Positions 1 to 7,056 of a DNA stretch of 33,573 bases are shown here, one piece after another; the first letter of the stretch is position 1; each line of letters begins with the position of its first letter. Source of the DNA: Gammaproteobacteria bacterium (GTDB lineage Bacteria > Pseudomonadota > Gammaproteobacteria > Enterobacterales > Kangiellaceae); the NCBI GenBank assembly GCA_013373545.1, contig JABXHQ010000033.1, positions 1 to 33,573 of the forward strand. Reading direction: 5' to 3'. The notes beneath the pieces were generated by a model. It was not told the DNA's origin. It saw only the letters and a list, made by a program, of their open reading frames with translations, and did no database searches. A program made the position numbers and the translations under genes.

Positions 1-1807
1 ACATACCAATGCCAGAAGTTAGGTAGCTGCCACGGGCAAAACCATAGTCAGTTTTAGCATCGCCATCAAAATCACCCGTTAACAGTTTCCCCATAAACAT
101 ACGGTCATCTGCTAGCGGCAAAACTTGACTCTGTGCTTTTAGCCCTGCTTTCCAAATGTTTTGCTGTATTACTGTTCGCGGTAAGCACGAATTAGTATTA
201 TTTTCATCCCATGCGCATAGTTTTATATCTGACAATAAACTACGACGCTCAGCGGTTTGAGACGTATTCTCAGCTGAACTGCTCGCCGCACTTCCCGTCC
301 ATTCATTGGTACTGTAATTTAACTTTTGAAAGTAGGCATAGGTGTCGTCACGATAATTTATGGTGTACTGCGAAATATTTTGATTACCATAACGAGTGGT
401 GATCGACTTCAAGCGTTTACTTTGTGTCGCGCGAGTACCCGCCATATAACTTACGCGAACATCTTGACGAGTTTGATAGGCAAAATCGACATGGCGATTG
501 CCGGGAGAGTTTTGAAAGCCGGTATAGTCAATGCGCGTTAAGTAAAGCTGAGCTTCGTCACCTAAGTTGTTATAGCTGTAATGAATAGCATTATCACTGC
601 TATCATGTTTTCGAGACAGCATCCAGCTCGTAATGATGCCGTTGCGCACAATGCGCTTGCCTTCACCATAAAAGTCCACATTGCCATTGGGATAACGCAC
701 CTCAAAAGTTTCGGAAGAAACTTTTACAACGGTCACTTTTGGGTTTGACTCAGGATGATACGTAGCACCATTCGCCCAATAGTTTGCGCTATCAAACAAC
801 TTTAAACGTTCACCATTTAAACAAAGGCGATCATTGTTGTTCAACTGTACGCTTAGTGCGTAACCATCAATATCAAAAATAGAAGCACATCGAGAAATGC
901 TGCCGCCGGCACTTAAACTCCAGCCTTGCCCGAGTAAACCATTGCCACTTCGAGATGAGTAGTTTAACGATACCGATGGTTGCATGCCGTTGCGACCGGG
1001 TGCAACCGCAATAGGGATTGAATAAGTTGCGGCACCACCAGAATTACCCGCTTCACCTTGAATTGAGCCGACCGCTTCTTGAGCCGGTACATTGACCGCG
1101 GCTAATGGCGCATCGGGGATCAAATCGCCGGCATCAATATTTACCGTAATTTGATCAGACGGGCTATAACTGGAACACGACACACTGTTACACGCGCGTA
1201 GACGATACTCATAAACGCCGTTACTAACCGTACGGTTGTAGCTTAAACCACCAACATCCGCCAATTGATTCCACTCGGCGCCATTAATTTTTTCGTATAG
1301 ACGATAGAATGTAGCATTACTAACAGCTGACCAAGTCACGCTGTATTCACCACTCGTGCTTGTGTCATCTACCTCGGGAGCAGCAGGTACGCTCGGCGTA
1401 AGAGAAACGTTTACAACATTACTCGTAGCGTAGCTACTACAAAGCATGCCTTGCGTATCGGAATAAGTACAAGCTCTCACTCGGTATTGATAGTTCGCAG
1501 AAGACTTCCCAAAAAGCCCAATGGATGTAGTGCCTTTCATCACCACTTGGACAGGACTAAATGCGCCTGAGTTAACCGACTCTTCTATTTGATACTGCGA
1601 GCCAAAACTCATTGAGCTTGAAGCAGTCCAACTAAGCGTAAAGTCCCCTGTCGTACTTAAACTTGGTACAGTCGCGTTAGTCGGAGCGGTGGGCGCGGAG
1701 ACCGAACAACGAGGACCAATACAGGCTTCAACTAAAAAAGGATAAAAAGCCAAAAGTGACAAAACAAAAGCAATCGCTCGCAGCGAGCTCAACATCCCGT
1801 GGTACAT
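1..1807 (-). CDS. SpvB/RHS-type secreted protein with FnIII domains, N-terminal part (cut by window edge)
   Basis: The frame is open from an ATG at 1807 to base 1, giving 602 codons with no stop; the C-terminus lies outside the window. Residues 1-28 look like a signal peptide (basic start, hydrophobic core, then Ala-Cys). Two fibronectin type III-like modules follow at about 38-135 and 140-225. At about 248-310 comes an SpvB/TcdB-like start (GEAGNSGGAATYSIPI, later LNYSSRSGNGLLGQGWSLS). Near 578-590 an FG-GAP/VCBS-type motif reads GDFDGDAKTDYGF. In this superfamily (SpvB, insecticidal Tc B subunits, RHS/YD-repeat proteins) these parts usually lead into YD repeats forming a shell around a variable C-terminal domain. 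A toxin role here is inference, since the C-terminus and any immunity gene are not visible. AGGGA precedes the ATG by 7 bases. An in-frame ATG at 1795 is an alternative start. Confidence 0.85.
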   Translation of the reverse strand, partial: MYHGMLSSLRAIAFVLSLLAFYPFLVEACIGPRCSVSAPTAPTNATVPSLSTTGDFTLSWTASSSMSFGSQYQIEESVNSGAFSPVQVVMKGTTSIGLFGKSSANYQYRVRACTYSDTQGMLCSSYATSNVVNVSLTPSVPAAPEVDDTSTSGEYSVTWSAVSNATFYRLYEKINGAEWNQLADVGGLSYNRTVSNGVYEYRLRACNSVSCSSYSPSDQITVNIDAGDLIPDAPLAAVNVPAQEAVGSIQGEAGNSGGAATYSIPIAVAPGRNGMQPSVSLNYSSRSGNGLLGQGWSLSAGGSISRCASIFDIDGYALSVQLNNNDRLCLNGERLKLFDSANYWANGATYHPESNPKVTVVKVSSETFEVRYPNGNVDFYGEGKRIVRNGIITSWMLSRKHDSSDNAIHYSYNNLGDEAQLYLTRIDYTGFQNSPGNRHVDFAYQTRQDVRVSYMAGTRATQSKRLKSITTRYGNQNISQYTINYRDDTYAYFQKLNYSTNEWTGSAASSSAENTSQTAERRSLLSDIKLCAWDENNTNSCLPRTVIQQNIWKAGLKAQSQVLPLADDRMFMGKLLTGDFDGDAKTDYGFARGSYLTSGIGM

Positions 1808-1831
1808 AATAAATCCCTAAAACTAAATTCT

Positions 1832-1846
1832 GCTCGAACTTCGAGC
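1832..1846. repeat. 15-base inverted repeat GCTCGAA-C-TTCGAGC
   Basis: A perfect 7-base inverted repeat with a one-base centre lies 25-39 bases upstream of the SpvB/RHS start, inside the predicted untranslated leader. The form suits a dimeric repressor site; the spacer is too short for a good RNA hairpin. No cognate regulator is identified. Confidence 0.5.
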
Positions 1847-1879
1847 TAATTATTGATTTTGATAATATTTTGCGCCGAG

Positions 1880-1908
1880 ATTTTAATCATATTTATCACT
1901 CAATTCAA
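1880..1908 (-). promoter_or_regulatory. Candidate sigma-70 promoter for the SpvB/RHS gene
   Basis: On the minus strand TTGAAT (1908-1903) is followed after exactly 17 bases by TAAAAT (1885-1880). The predicted transcription start is near 1873, about 65 bases upstream of the ATG. The region is AT-rich, so chance matches are possible. Confidence 0.45.
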
Positions 1909-2315
1909 TTATACAAGCGCACCTAGTGAACCAGTTCATTATTACAGCTGAAGAGATGCGCGATATTTGCCCTTAACCCCAGTATGTTTCGAAAGCAAAT
2001 ACCCCCTAGAAAAAGCTTTATATGAATCTGTGGCTAAACGAAAAGGCTCAACTATAAAATGATTACCCGACAGCAAAGCCAGCCCCCGCCCCTCTCATTC
2101 AATAAAACCAATACATTCAATAGGTTAGAGATTCCAGCGAAAGAAGTTTAGGCGTTTAAAGTGTCAGCGAGCAGCATAAGAGAGTTATTAATAACTGGGC
2201 CGAGTGATTATGCTTAGTCCAATTGGAGTAATCTTTCAGATGAGCGCTGGGTGTAAGGACGGTCAATTTCGCATCATCCGACTAACACTTTTTGACTCTG
2301 GTTAAAAAATAAACT

Positions 2316-2344
2316 TTGACTCCGAGTAATATTACCTGTAATCT
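2316..2344 (+). promoter_or_regulatory. Candidate promoter for the cold-shock gene, giving a leader of about 215 bases
   Basis: TTGACT (2316-2321), a 17-base spacer and TAATCT (2339-2344) form a good sigma-70 match. A second TTTGACTC stands 24 bases upstream (2291-2298). A start near 2351 would give a leader of roughly 215 bases, in keeping with the long cold-sensing leaders of cspA-type genes. The structure was not computed. Confidence 0.5.
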
Positions 2345-2566
2345 CCCGCCAGCTTTAAAGAAACACGTTGTTTACACTCTTCATCACGAAGATTTTCAAG
2401 AACCATCATTTTCCGTTCGATTAATAATGAAGTTGCTACAAAATCATTTTTAAACCGAAAGTGACTCAAGAAATTATCGTCCTGTAGTTTTTAAATTCAT
2501 GTCAACTTTTCCGCTATTCACGCCTGATGAAGGCTTATTTATATTCAAAATACAGGAAGACACATT

Positions 2567-2776
2567 ATGTCAAATACCGTCACTGGAATCGTAAAATGGT
2601 TCAACGAATCAAAAGGCTTTGGTTTCATTTCTCAAGAATCTGGTCCCGATGTTTTTGCTCACTTTAGCGCAATTGTTGCCGATGGTTTTAAAACATTAGC
2701 AGAAGGCCAACAAGTGACTTTTACCATTACTTCTGGAAATAAAGGTCCACAAGCCGAGAATATTATTCCGGTTTAA
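2567..2776 (+). CDS. Cold-shock protein, CspA family
   Basis: This 69-residue protein is a single cold-shock domain that binds single-stranded RNA and DNA and melts RNA secondary structure. RNP1 is visible as [13 protein letters not shown] (residues 10-22) and RNP2 as DVFAHFSAI. The length matches the 65-75 residues usual for stand-alone CSPs. AGGAAG lies 9 bases before the ATG. It differs from the second cold-shock gene at 23465, which is the CspD-type copy beside clpS. The inferred long leader suggests post-transcriptional temperature control. It lies upstream of, and in the same direction as, a DbpA helicase gene, but 348 bases separate them, so separate transcription is likely. Which csp paralogue it is cannot be settled from the sequence alone. 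Confidence 0.93.
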   Translation: MSNTVTGIVKWFNESKGFGFISQESGPDVFAHFSAIVADGFKTLAEGQQVTFTITSGNKGPQAENIIPV

Positions 2777-2786
2777 TTCCGGCTCA

Positions 2787-2810
2787 GGTGGCAGAACACT
2801 CTCTGCCACC
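2787..2810 (+). terminator. Hairpin just downstream of csp
   Basis: GGTGGCAGA (2787-2795) and TCTGCCACC (2802-2810) form a perfect 9-bp stem with a 6-base loop, 10 bases after the stop codon. No strong T-run follows (ACTCTTAACTT), so it may protect the mRNA 3' end or act only as a weak terminator. Confidence 0.55.
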
Positions 2811-3124
2811 ACTCTTAACTTGACGACCACCGATTTCAGCAACAACCTTTTTCGAACCCAACTTAAAAAATCTTAAAGAATCATACATTGACTGATTTCA
2901 GCTATTCATTGCTCATATTGCCTTAGCAAGTGTTCAATAACACTATCATGATGTGCTCTATAAAGGCTCTGTTCGGGTTAGAAACATAAGCTACACTCAA
3001 CTCGGTTATTGGGGCTAAAAAATCCACCGGTCATCATGATGACGCTATTATTGTCCTTGCAATAGATGCTACAAACGGTACGATTAAACCAGTATTTTTA
3101 CTCTTTCTTTAGGAATCTAGTTAA
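2811..3124 (+). promoter_or_regulatory. Intergenic region upstream of dbpA with a palindrome and weak promoter
   Basis: No coding frame is convincing here. A perfect 14-base palindrome, GTCATCATGATGAC, lies at 3030-3043. A weak promoter candidate follows: TTGCAA (3057-3062), 16 bases, TACGAT (3079-3084). The dbpA ribosome site AGGA lies 8-11 bases before its GTG. Confidence 0.35.
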
Positions 3125-4534
3125 GTGTCCACACCTTCATTGAACCAAAGCGAACCTTGTCGCTCTTTCATCCAATTGCCATTAAGTGAAGCAATGCAAT
3201 CAAACCTTAATGCACTCGGATATCATGAGTTAACGCCAATCCAGGCTCAGTGCCTGCCGGAAATCATCAATAAAAAAGATGTCATAGCGCAAGCGAAAAC
3301 CGGCAGCGGCAAAACCGCAACCTTTGGTATTGGACTCCTGCACTCTTTAAAGCCACAGATTTTTCAAACTCAAGCTCTAGTTATTTGCCCGACCCGAGAG
3401 TTAGCTGAGCAAGTTTGTAATGAACTAAGACGACTCGCACGAGCAGTTCCTAACACAAAAATAATCACTTTGTGCGGCGGTAAAGCGATGGCGGGCCAAC
3501 TCGCATCGTTAGAGAAAAACCCACATATTGTGGTGGGAACACCGGGTCGCCTACTCCAGCATTTAGAAAAAAATACACTCGACGTGTCTCAGTTAGCCAC
3601 CTTAGTACTTGATGAAGCCGATCGGATGCTCGACATGGGATTTCTTAACGATATCGAACAGGTAATTGCTAAAACGCCGTCAAGCCGACAAACGTTATTA
3701 TTCTCGGCCACGTACCCAGACGACATTAAAAAAGTGAGTCGCTCAGTACAAAAGAACCCAGTCGATATAAAAGTTGAGTCAGTGCATCAAGAAACGCAAA
3801 TACAACAGCATTTTTACGCTCTTAAAACACATTCAAAAGAGCAGGCTTTGCTCGCTGTTTTAAAACATTACCAACCGACATCCGCCGTGGTCTTTTGCAA
3901 CCGCAAACAACAGTGTGATGATTTAACTCAATTTCTTGGCCAAAATGGCATTTCAGCCAAGTCATTGCATGGCGATCTCGAACAAAACGATCGCGATCGC
4001 GTGTTGGTTCAATTCACCAATAATAGTTGTCGTATACTCGTTGCTACGGATGTCGCGGCCCGTGGATTAGACATTAAGGAACTTCCCTTAGTAATCAATA
4101 TGGATTTGCCGCATGAACCTGAAGTCTATCTACATCGTATTGGCCGTACCGGCCGCGCCGGTAGTGTGGGTACAGCGGTGAGCTTGTTTGAGCCTGCGGA
4201 TACCCCGAAGGTTATTGCAATTGAGAACGTCAGCAAGCAAGCACTGCCCATCAATGACCTAAGTACCTTAAACGCCGCCCAACCCTTTAACAGTGAAGCC
4301 ACAATGGTAACGCTATGCATTAATGGTGGACGCAAAGATAAATTGCGTGCGGGTGATATTCTCGGTGCATTAACCGCCAAACAAACCATTGCTGGCGATG
4401 CAATTGGCAAGATCGATCGCTTTGACCGCTTAACCTATGTGGCGGTAGACCGAGCTGTGCGCGACCAAGCCTTAAAGTTACTTAATAACGGTAAGGTCAA
4501 AGGCCGCCAATTTAAAGCACGAGTGGTCAATTAA
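3125..4534 (+). CDS. dbpA: ATP-dependent RNA helicase DbpA
   Basis: This DEAD-box helicase acts in 50S ribosome maturation; DbpA is activated by hairpin 92 of 23S rRNA. Motifs run in order: Q motif region (residues 15-40), Walker A AKTGSGKT (57-64), PTRELA (89-94), TPGRL (139-143), DEAD (163-166), SAT, then the helicase C lobe with VATDVAARGLDI and HRIGRTGRAG. The last ~75 residues match the DbpA-type RNA-binding domain (LCINGGRKDKLRAGDILGAL, then KVKGRQFKARVV), which separates it from RhlB, RhlE, SrmB and CsdA. Length 469 is close to the E. coli 457. The start is a GTG with AGGA upstream; no in-frame ATG lies ahead of it and the next falls inside the Q-motif region. Confidence 0.95.
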   Translation: MSTPSLNQSEPCRSFIQLPLSEAMQSNLNALGYHELTPIQAQCLPEIINKKDVIAQAKTGSGKTATFGIGLLHSLKPQIFQTQALVICPTRELAEQVCNELRRLARAVPNTKIITLCGGKAMAGQLASLEKNPHIVVGTPGRLLQHLEKNTLDVSQLATLVLDEADRMLDMGFLNDIEQVIAKTPSSRQTLLFSATYPDDIKKVSRSVQKNPVDIKVESVHQETQIQQHFYALKTHSKEQALLAVLKHYQPTSAVVFCNRKQQCDDLTQFLGQNGISAKSLHGDLEQNDRDRVLVQFTNNSCRILVATDVAARGLDIKELPLVINMDLPHEPEVYLHRIGRTGRAGSVGTAVSLFEPADTPKVIAIENVSKQALPINDLSTLNAAQPFNSEATMVTLCINGGRKDKLRAGDILGALTAKQTIAGDAIGKIDRFDRLTYVAVDRAVRDQALKLLNNGKVKGRQFKARVVN

Positions 4535-4572
4535 AGCGCTCACCAGTCGCTAGAGTACCCAAACCCTTTTTG

Positions 4573-4593
4573 GCTCTGAATTCACTTCAGAGC
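4573..4593 (+). terminator. Hairpin downstream of dbpA
   Basis: GCTCTGAA (4573-4580), loop TTCAC and TTCAGAGC (4586-4593) form a perfect 8-bp stem 39 bases after the dbpA stop. No T-run follows on the plus strand, so terminator activity is uncertain. Confidence 0.4.
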
Positions 4594-4613
4594 TACCTTC
4601 AGGTGCTTTAGCG

Positions 4614-4735
4614 CCGACGTTCCAACGCGCGAAGCGCCGTTGGTCGAACCGGCTAGGCTTCTCACCCTAATCCCAAGTGCTTTTCTTACAGGCGAAAAAA
4701 AGCACCTTAGAAAAGGTGCTTTTAGAATTAGTGGC
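4614..4735. repeat. Left copy of a 122-base direct repeat (tRNA-Ser 3' flank)
   Basis: This copy is nearly identical to 4809-4931. I see one substitution (cttaca against cttgca) and one fewer A in the poly-A tract. It carries a GC-rich inverted repeat (ccaacg...cgttgg), a copy of the tRNA terminator hairpin (about 4695-4723) and the CCA-end of a tRNA. Weaker similarity to the tRNA-Ser acceptor continues to about 4750. Confidence 0.9.
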
Positions 4736-4790
4736 AAAGGGATAGAGATTATTCGTTGCTTACGCAACTCACCCTTGCTCTACCGAGCGG
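4732..4790 (-). pseudogene. Probable tRNA remnant (3' end with CCA plus D-arm-like stem)
   Basis: Read on the minus strand, GCTCGGTAGAGC (4788-4777) looks like a tRNA D arm. It is followed by GGG, a 5-bp hairpin GTTGC-GTAA-GCAAC (4768-4755), and then a 3' end reading TATCCCTTTGCCA. That 3' end differs from intact tRNA-Ser only by TT in place of CC near the acceptor. There is no full anticodon or T arm. An internally deleted tRNA gene is the simplest reading; a chance mosaic is possible. Confidence 0.5.
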
Positions 4791-4808
4791 CGGGCCGTCG
4801 TCATTCTT

Positions 4809-4931
4809 CCGACGTTCCAACGCGCGAAGCGCCGTTGGTCGAACCGGCTAGGCTTCTCACCCTAATCCCAAGTGCTTTTCTTGCAGGCGAAAAAAAAGCA
4901 CCTTAGAAAAGGTGCTTTTAGAATTAGTGGC
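4809..4931. repeat. Right copy of the 122-base direct repeat
   Basis: This is the second copy of 4614-4735, offset by 195-196 bases. It ends exactly at the discriminator base of the intact tRNA-Ser gene, so the duplicated unit comprises the CCA, the terminator and the GC-rich inverted repeat beyond it. Confidence 0.9.
4890..4919 (-). terminator. Rho-independent terminator of tRNA-Ser
   Basis: On the minus strand AAAAGCACCTT, loop TTCT and AAGGTGC are followed by eight T residues, 9 bases beyond the CCA. A second copy lies at about 4695-4723. Confidence 0.85.
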
Positions 4932-5018
4932 GGAGGGATAGGGATTCGAACCCTAGATGGGCTATTAACCCATGCCGGTTTTCAAGACCGGTGCATTCAA
5001 CCGCTCTGCCATCCCTCC
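4928..5018 (-). tRNA. tRNA-Ser (anticodon UGA)
   Basis: The gene is 91 bases including an encoded CCA. Acceptor strands GGAGGGA (5018-5012) and TCCCTCC (4938-4932) pair fully. The anticodon stem ACCGG/CCGGT encloses loop CTTGAAA, placing TGA at 4984-4982. The long variable arm (ATGGGTTAATAGCCCAT) is typical of class II serine tRNAs. The T arm TAGGGTTCGAATCCCTA is intact. It decodes UCA and, by wobble, other UCN codons. Confidence 0.97.
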
Positions 5019-5030
5019 GCGAGGAAGCGA

Positions 5031-5058
5031 ATAATACTAGAAATTGTTTCAGAATCAA
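5031..5058 (-). promoter_or_regulatory. Promoter of tRNA-Ser
   Basis: On the minus strand TTGATT (5058-5053), a 16-base spacer and TATTAT (5036-5031) stand 12 bases upstream of the mature 5' end. The GC-rich TTCGCTTCCTCGCG between them may include a stringent-type discriminator; that is inference. Confidence 0.6.
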
Positions 5059-5147
5059 GCTTTTCTAGTAAAAAAATCTTGAAAATTTTCAATTTGCACA
5101 GAGATTAAACAAACCTGGGCATGAAATAATCAGCAACACGATAATGC

Positions 5148-5175
5148 TTGTGATACCGCCCGGTTTTGATATATT
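5148..5175 (+). promoter_or_regulatory. Candidate promoter of yccA
   Basis: TTGTGA (5148-5153), 16 bases and TATATT (5170-5175) lie about 48 bases upstream of the yccA start. The surroundings are AT-rich, so other choices exist. Confidence 0.4.
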
Positions 5176-5223
5176 TATCTCCATTAATATTGTTTAAACG
5201 TTTGAAATTCGGAGAAAAGTAGC

Positions 5224-5907
5224 ATGGATAATAACGTAAACGTCATTGATCGTTCGCACTCGCGCTCGATTGAGATTAACAAAGTACTGAAAAACACCTA
5301 TTTATTGGTTGCCGCCTCACTCCTCGTTTGTGCTGGCGCAGCAGGCGTAGCCATGGCTATGAACATAGCCCCTATTTCGCCTTGGCTTTACCTTATTGTC
5401 ATTTTCGGCATGTCATTTGTAATGGCGAAGACTGCGAACAGCGGCCTCGGCATTGTAATGATGTTCTTGTTTGCGGGTTTCCTTGGCTTCTACGCCGGCC
5501 CAATCATTAACTACTACGTCGCCAGCTTTGGCAGCGAAGTGGTCGTACAGTCGTTAGGCTTAACCGCATTAATTTTCTTCGGTTTATCGGGCTACGTTCT
5601 TAAAACCGGCAAAGATTTCACCTTTATGCGTGGTTTCTTGTTCACCGGTACACTAGTTGTGGTCGGCCTTGCCCTCATTTACTTTGTCGGCCAACAATTC
5701 GCCGGATGGCATGTTAGCGGCCTTAGCCTAGCAATCTCAGCGGCGATGGTATTACTGATTTCAGGCTACATTCTGTACGATACCAGCTCAATCATGCGTG
5801 GTGAGCAAACCAACTACATTCTTGCTGCGATGAGTGTATTCATTAATATCTACGTTTTATTTATGAATATCTTGCACTTAGTATCAGCCTTTAGCGGTGA
5901 CGACTAA
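5224..5907 (+). CDS. yccA: Bax inhibitor-1 family membrane protein, YccA-like
   Basis: This 227-residue inner-membrane protein has a soluble N-terminus (1-25) and about seven hydrophobic segments, as in the Bax inhibitor-1/UPF0005 family. E. coli YccA (219 residues) is a substrate and modulator of the FtsH protease. The family's C-terminal region is visible: SGYILYDTSSIMRGEQTNYI followed by a last membrane segment and a short acidic end (SGDD). GGAG stands 9 bases before the ATG. The tus genes follow after a strong terminator, which recalls the E. coli pairing of yccA with tusE. A direct functional link with sulfur relay is not implied. Confidence 0.9.
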   Translation: MDNNVNVIDRSHSRSIEINKVLKNTYLLVAASLLVCAGAAGVAMAMNIAPISPWLYLIVIFGMSFVMAKTANSGLGIVMMFLFAGFLGFYAGPIINYYVASFGSEVVVQSLGLTALIFFGLSGYVLKTGKDFTFMRGFLFTGTLVVVGLALIYFVGQQFAGWHVSGLSLAISAAMVLLISGYILYDTSSIMRGEQTNYILAAMSVFINIYVLFMNILHLVSAFSGDD

Positions 5908-5932
5908 GTTATCGAGCGCTAATTACACGATA

Positions 5933-5958
5933 AAAACCCGGCTTCGGCCGGGTTTTTT
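5933..5958 (+). terminator. Rho-independent terminator after yccA
   Basis: AACCCGGC, tetraloop TTCG and GCCGGGTT, with an A-run before and six T after, form a classic strong terminator 26 bases past the stop. It separates yccA from the tus operon. Confidence 0.92.
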
Positions 5959-6010
5959 ATTCCCTGCGCTATGATAAAATACCGTCTCTCAATAACCGTA
6001 AGCGCCTAAT

Positions 6011-6406
6011 ATGAGCAAAACCTTCGCCCTTCTGGTTAGCGGCTCTCCGCACCAATCACAAGCACACTTATCGGCCCAACGATTTGTCGAGGCTTGCTAC
6101 GCCAAAGGCCATAACATTAGCTGCGTATTTTTTTACGGTGACGCGGTTTATGTTGCCAACGGCCTAATGCATCCGGCGAATGATGAACAACATCCACATC
6201 GCCAATGGCGCCAACTGGCCGAGCGCTTTAAGTTTACCTTAAACGCCTGTGTATCGGTTTCCAGCAAACGCGGTGTGCTTAATCAAGAAGACAGCCAACT
6301 GGCCGGGTTTACCCAGCATAATGTCGATAAGCCGTTCGAAATTTCCGGGCTCGGCGCGTGGGTTGAAGCGAGCATCAACGCTGATCGCACCCTCCACTTT
6401 GCGTGA
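6011..6406 (+). CDS. tusD: Sulfurtransferase subunit TusD
   Basis: TusD receives persulfide sulfur from TusA and, in the TusBCD complex, passes it to TusE for 2-thiolation of wobble uridine in tRNA-Lys, tRNA-Glu and tRNA-Gln. The protein has 131 residues (E. coli 128). The sulfur-carrying cysteine corresponds to Cys80 in NACVSVSSKRGV; E. coli Cys78 sits in a similar context. The DsrE/F fold start is visible as FALLVSGSPHQSQAHLSAQR. It is the first gene of tusD-tusC-tusB-tusE, and the next gene begins at or just past its stop codon. SD-like signal before the ATG is weak. Confidence 0.93.
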   Translation: MSKTFALLVSGSPHQSQAHLSAQRFVEACYAKGHNISCVFFYGDAVYVANGLMHPANDEQHPHRQWRQLAERFKFTLNACVSVSSKRGVLNQEDSQLAGFTQHNVDKPFEISGLGAWVEASINADRTLHFA

Positions 6407-6414
6407 AGATTGCC

Positions 6415-6768
6415 ATGAAGATTTTATTTATATTCAATAAAGCGCCCTATGGGTCTGACTGCGGTAAAGAGCTACTGGATATGGCGCTGGCGTTTGCCAC
6501 CTTTGATCAAAGCGTTAGCTTACTATTTATTGACCAAGGCGTATGGCAACTGGTGGATGAACAAAAACCTAAGCTCATTGGCCAAAAAGCCTATACCCGA
6601 TTATTTAGCGGCCTCGATCTCTACGATATCGACCATTTATATGTTGAGGAAGCGGCGCTCACACGCTATGGCATTGATGTAACAACATTGATTGCCAAAC
6701 AGCAAACCGTTGCTGAGCCGGCTATTCAGCAGTTAATTGACCAACACGACCGAGTCTATACCCTATGA
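6415..6768 (+). CDS. tusC: TusBCD complex subunit TusC
   Basis: This DsrF-like subunit of the TusBCD heterohexamer lacks the relay cysteine and has a structural role. I chose the ATG at 6415 (MKILFIFNKAPYGS) because it aligns with E. coli TusC and gives 117 residues (E. coli 119). A GTG at 6403 overlapping the tusD stop as GTGA would add four residues (MKIA) and is a real alternative through translational coupling. Family features include the N-terminal strand, APYG near residue 11, and LYDIDHLYVEEAAL mid-protein. The stop overlaps the tusB start. Confidence 0.9.
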   Translation: MKILFIFNKAPYGSDCGKELLDMALAFATFDQSVSLLFIDQGVWQLVDEQKPKLIGQKAYTRLFSGLDLYDIDHLYVEEAALTRYGIDVTTLIAKQQTVAEPAIQQLIDQHDRVYTL

Positions 6769-7055
6769 GCTGCTTGCACTTAGTTAACCGCCCGCTCGCG
6801 GCATCGCATCTAAAGCAGTTGCAACAACGTATGACTGAGCAAGATGCGTTAATCATGATAGAAGATGCCTGCTATATGGCGACAGATTCCGAGCTCAGTG
6901 AATTAATGTCGGAAATAAAACCTTATTTGCTGCAAATAGACGCGAGTATTCGCGGTATTGAACCGCGCGCTCCATACCTTAACTTAGTCGCCGATTATGG
7001 TGAGCTTGTGGAACTTACCCTTACCTTCGACAAAGTACTCACTTGGGCACAATAG
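6765..7055 (+). CDS. tusB: TusBCD complex subunit TusB
   Basis: This 96-residue protein matches DsrH/TusB, the third subunit of TusBCD (E. coli 95 residues). It opens [12 protein letters not shown] and ends with [20 protein letters not shown], close to the family's usual aromatic end. Its ATG overlaps the tusC stop in an ATGA arrangement, which implies coupled translation, and tusE starts one base after its stop. Confidence 0.9.
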   Translation: MSCLHLVNRPLAASHLKQLQQRMTEQDALIMIEDACYMATDSELSELMSEIKPYLLQIDASIRGIEPRAPYLNLVADYGELVELTLTFDKVLTWAQ

Positions 7056-7056
7056 A

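Larger units (their letters stand above)
1808..2566. other. Intergenic region between the SpvB/RHS gene and csp
   Basis: This 759-base stretch separates divergent genes and I see no convincing coding frame in it. It holds the inferred promoter of the leftward SpvB/RHS gene, a 15-base inverted repeat in that gene's leader, a nested palindrome around 2173-2214, and the inferred promoter plus long leader of the rightward cold-shock gene. Confidence 0.6.

Noticed and set aside
211-541. Two short plus-strand frames inside the SpvB/RHS gene
   Set aside because: They lie antisense to an uninterrupted frame with clear domain motifs.
4640-5108. Two plus-strand frames of about 80-90 residues across the repeat and tRNA-Ser
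   Set aside because: They are translations of the 122-base repeat and of the antisense of tRNA-Ser; the shared peptide arises from the duplication.
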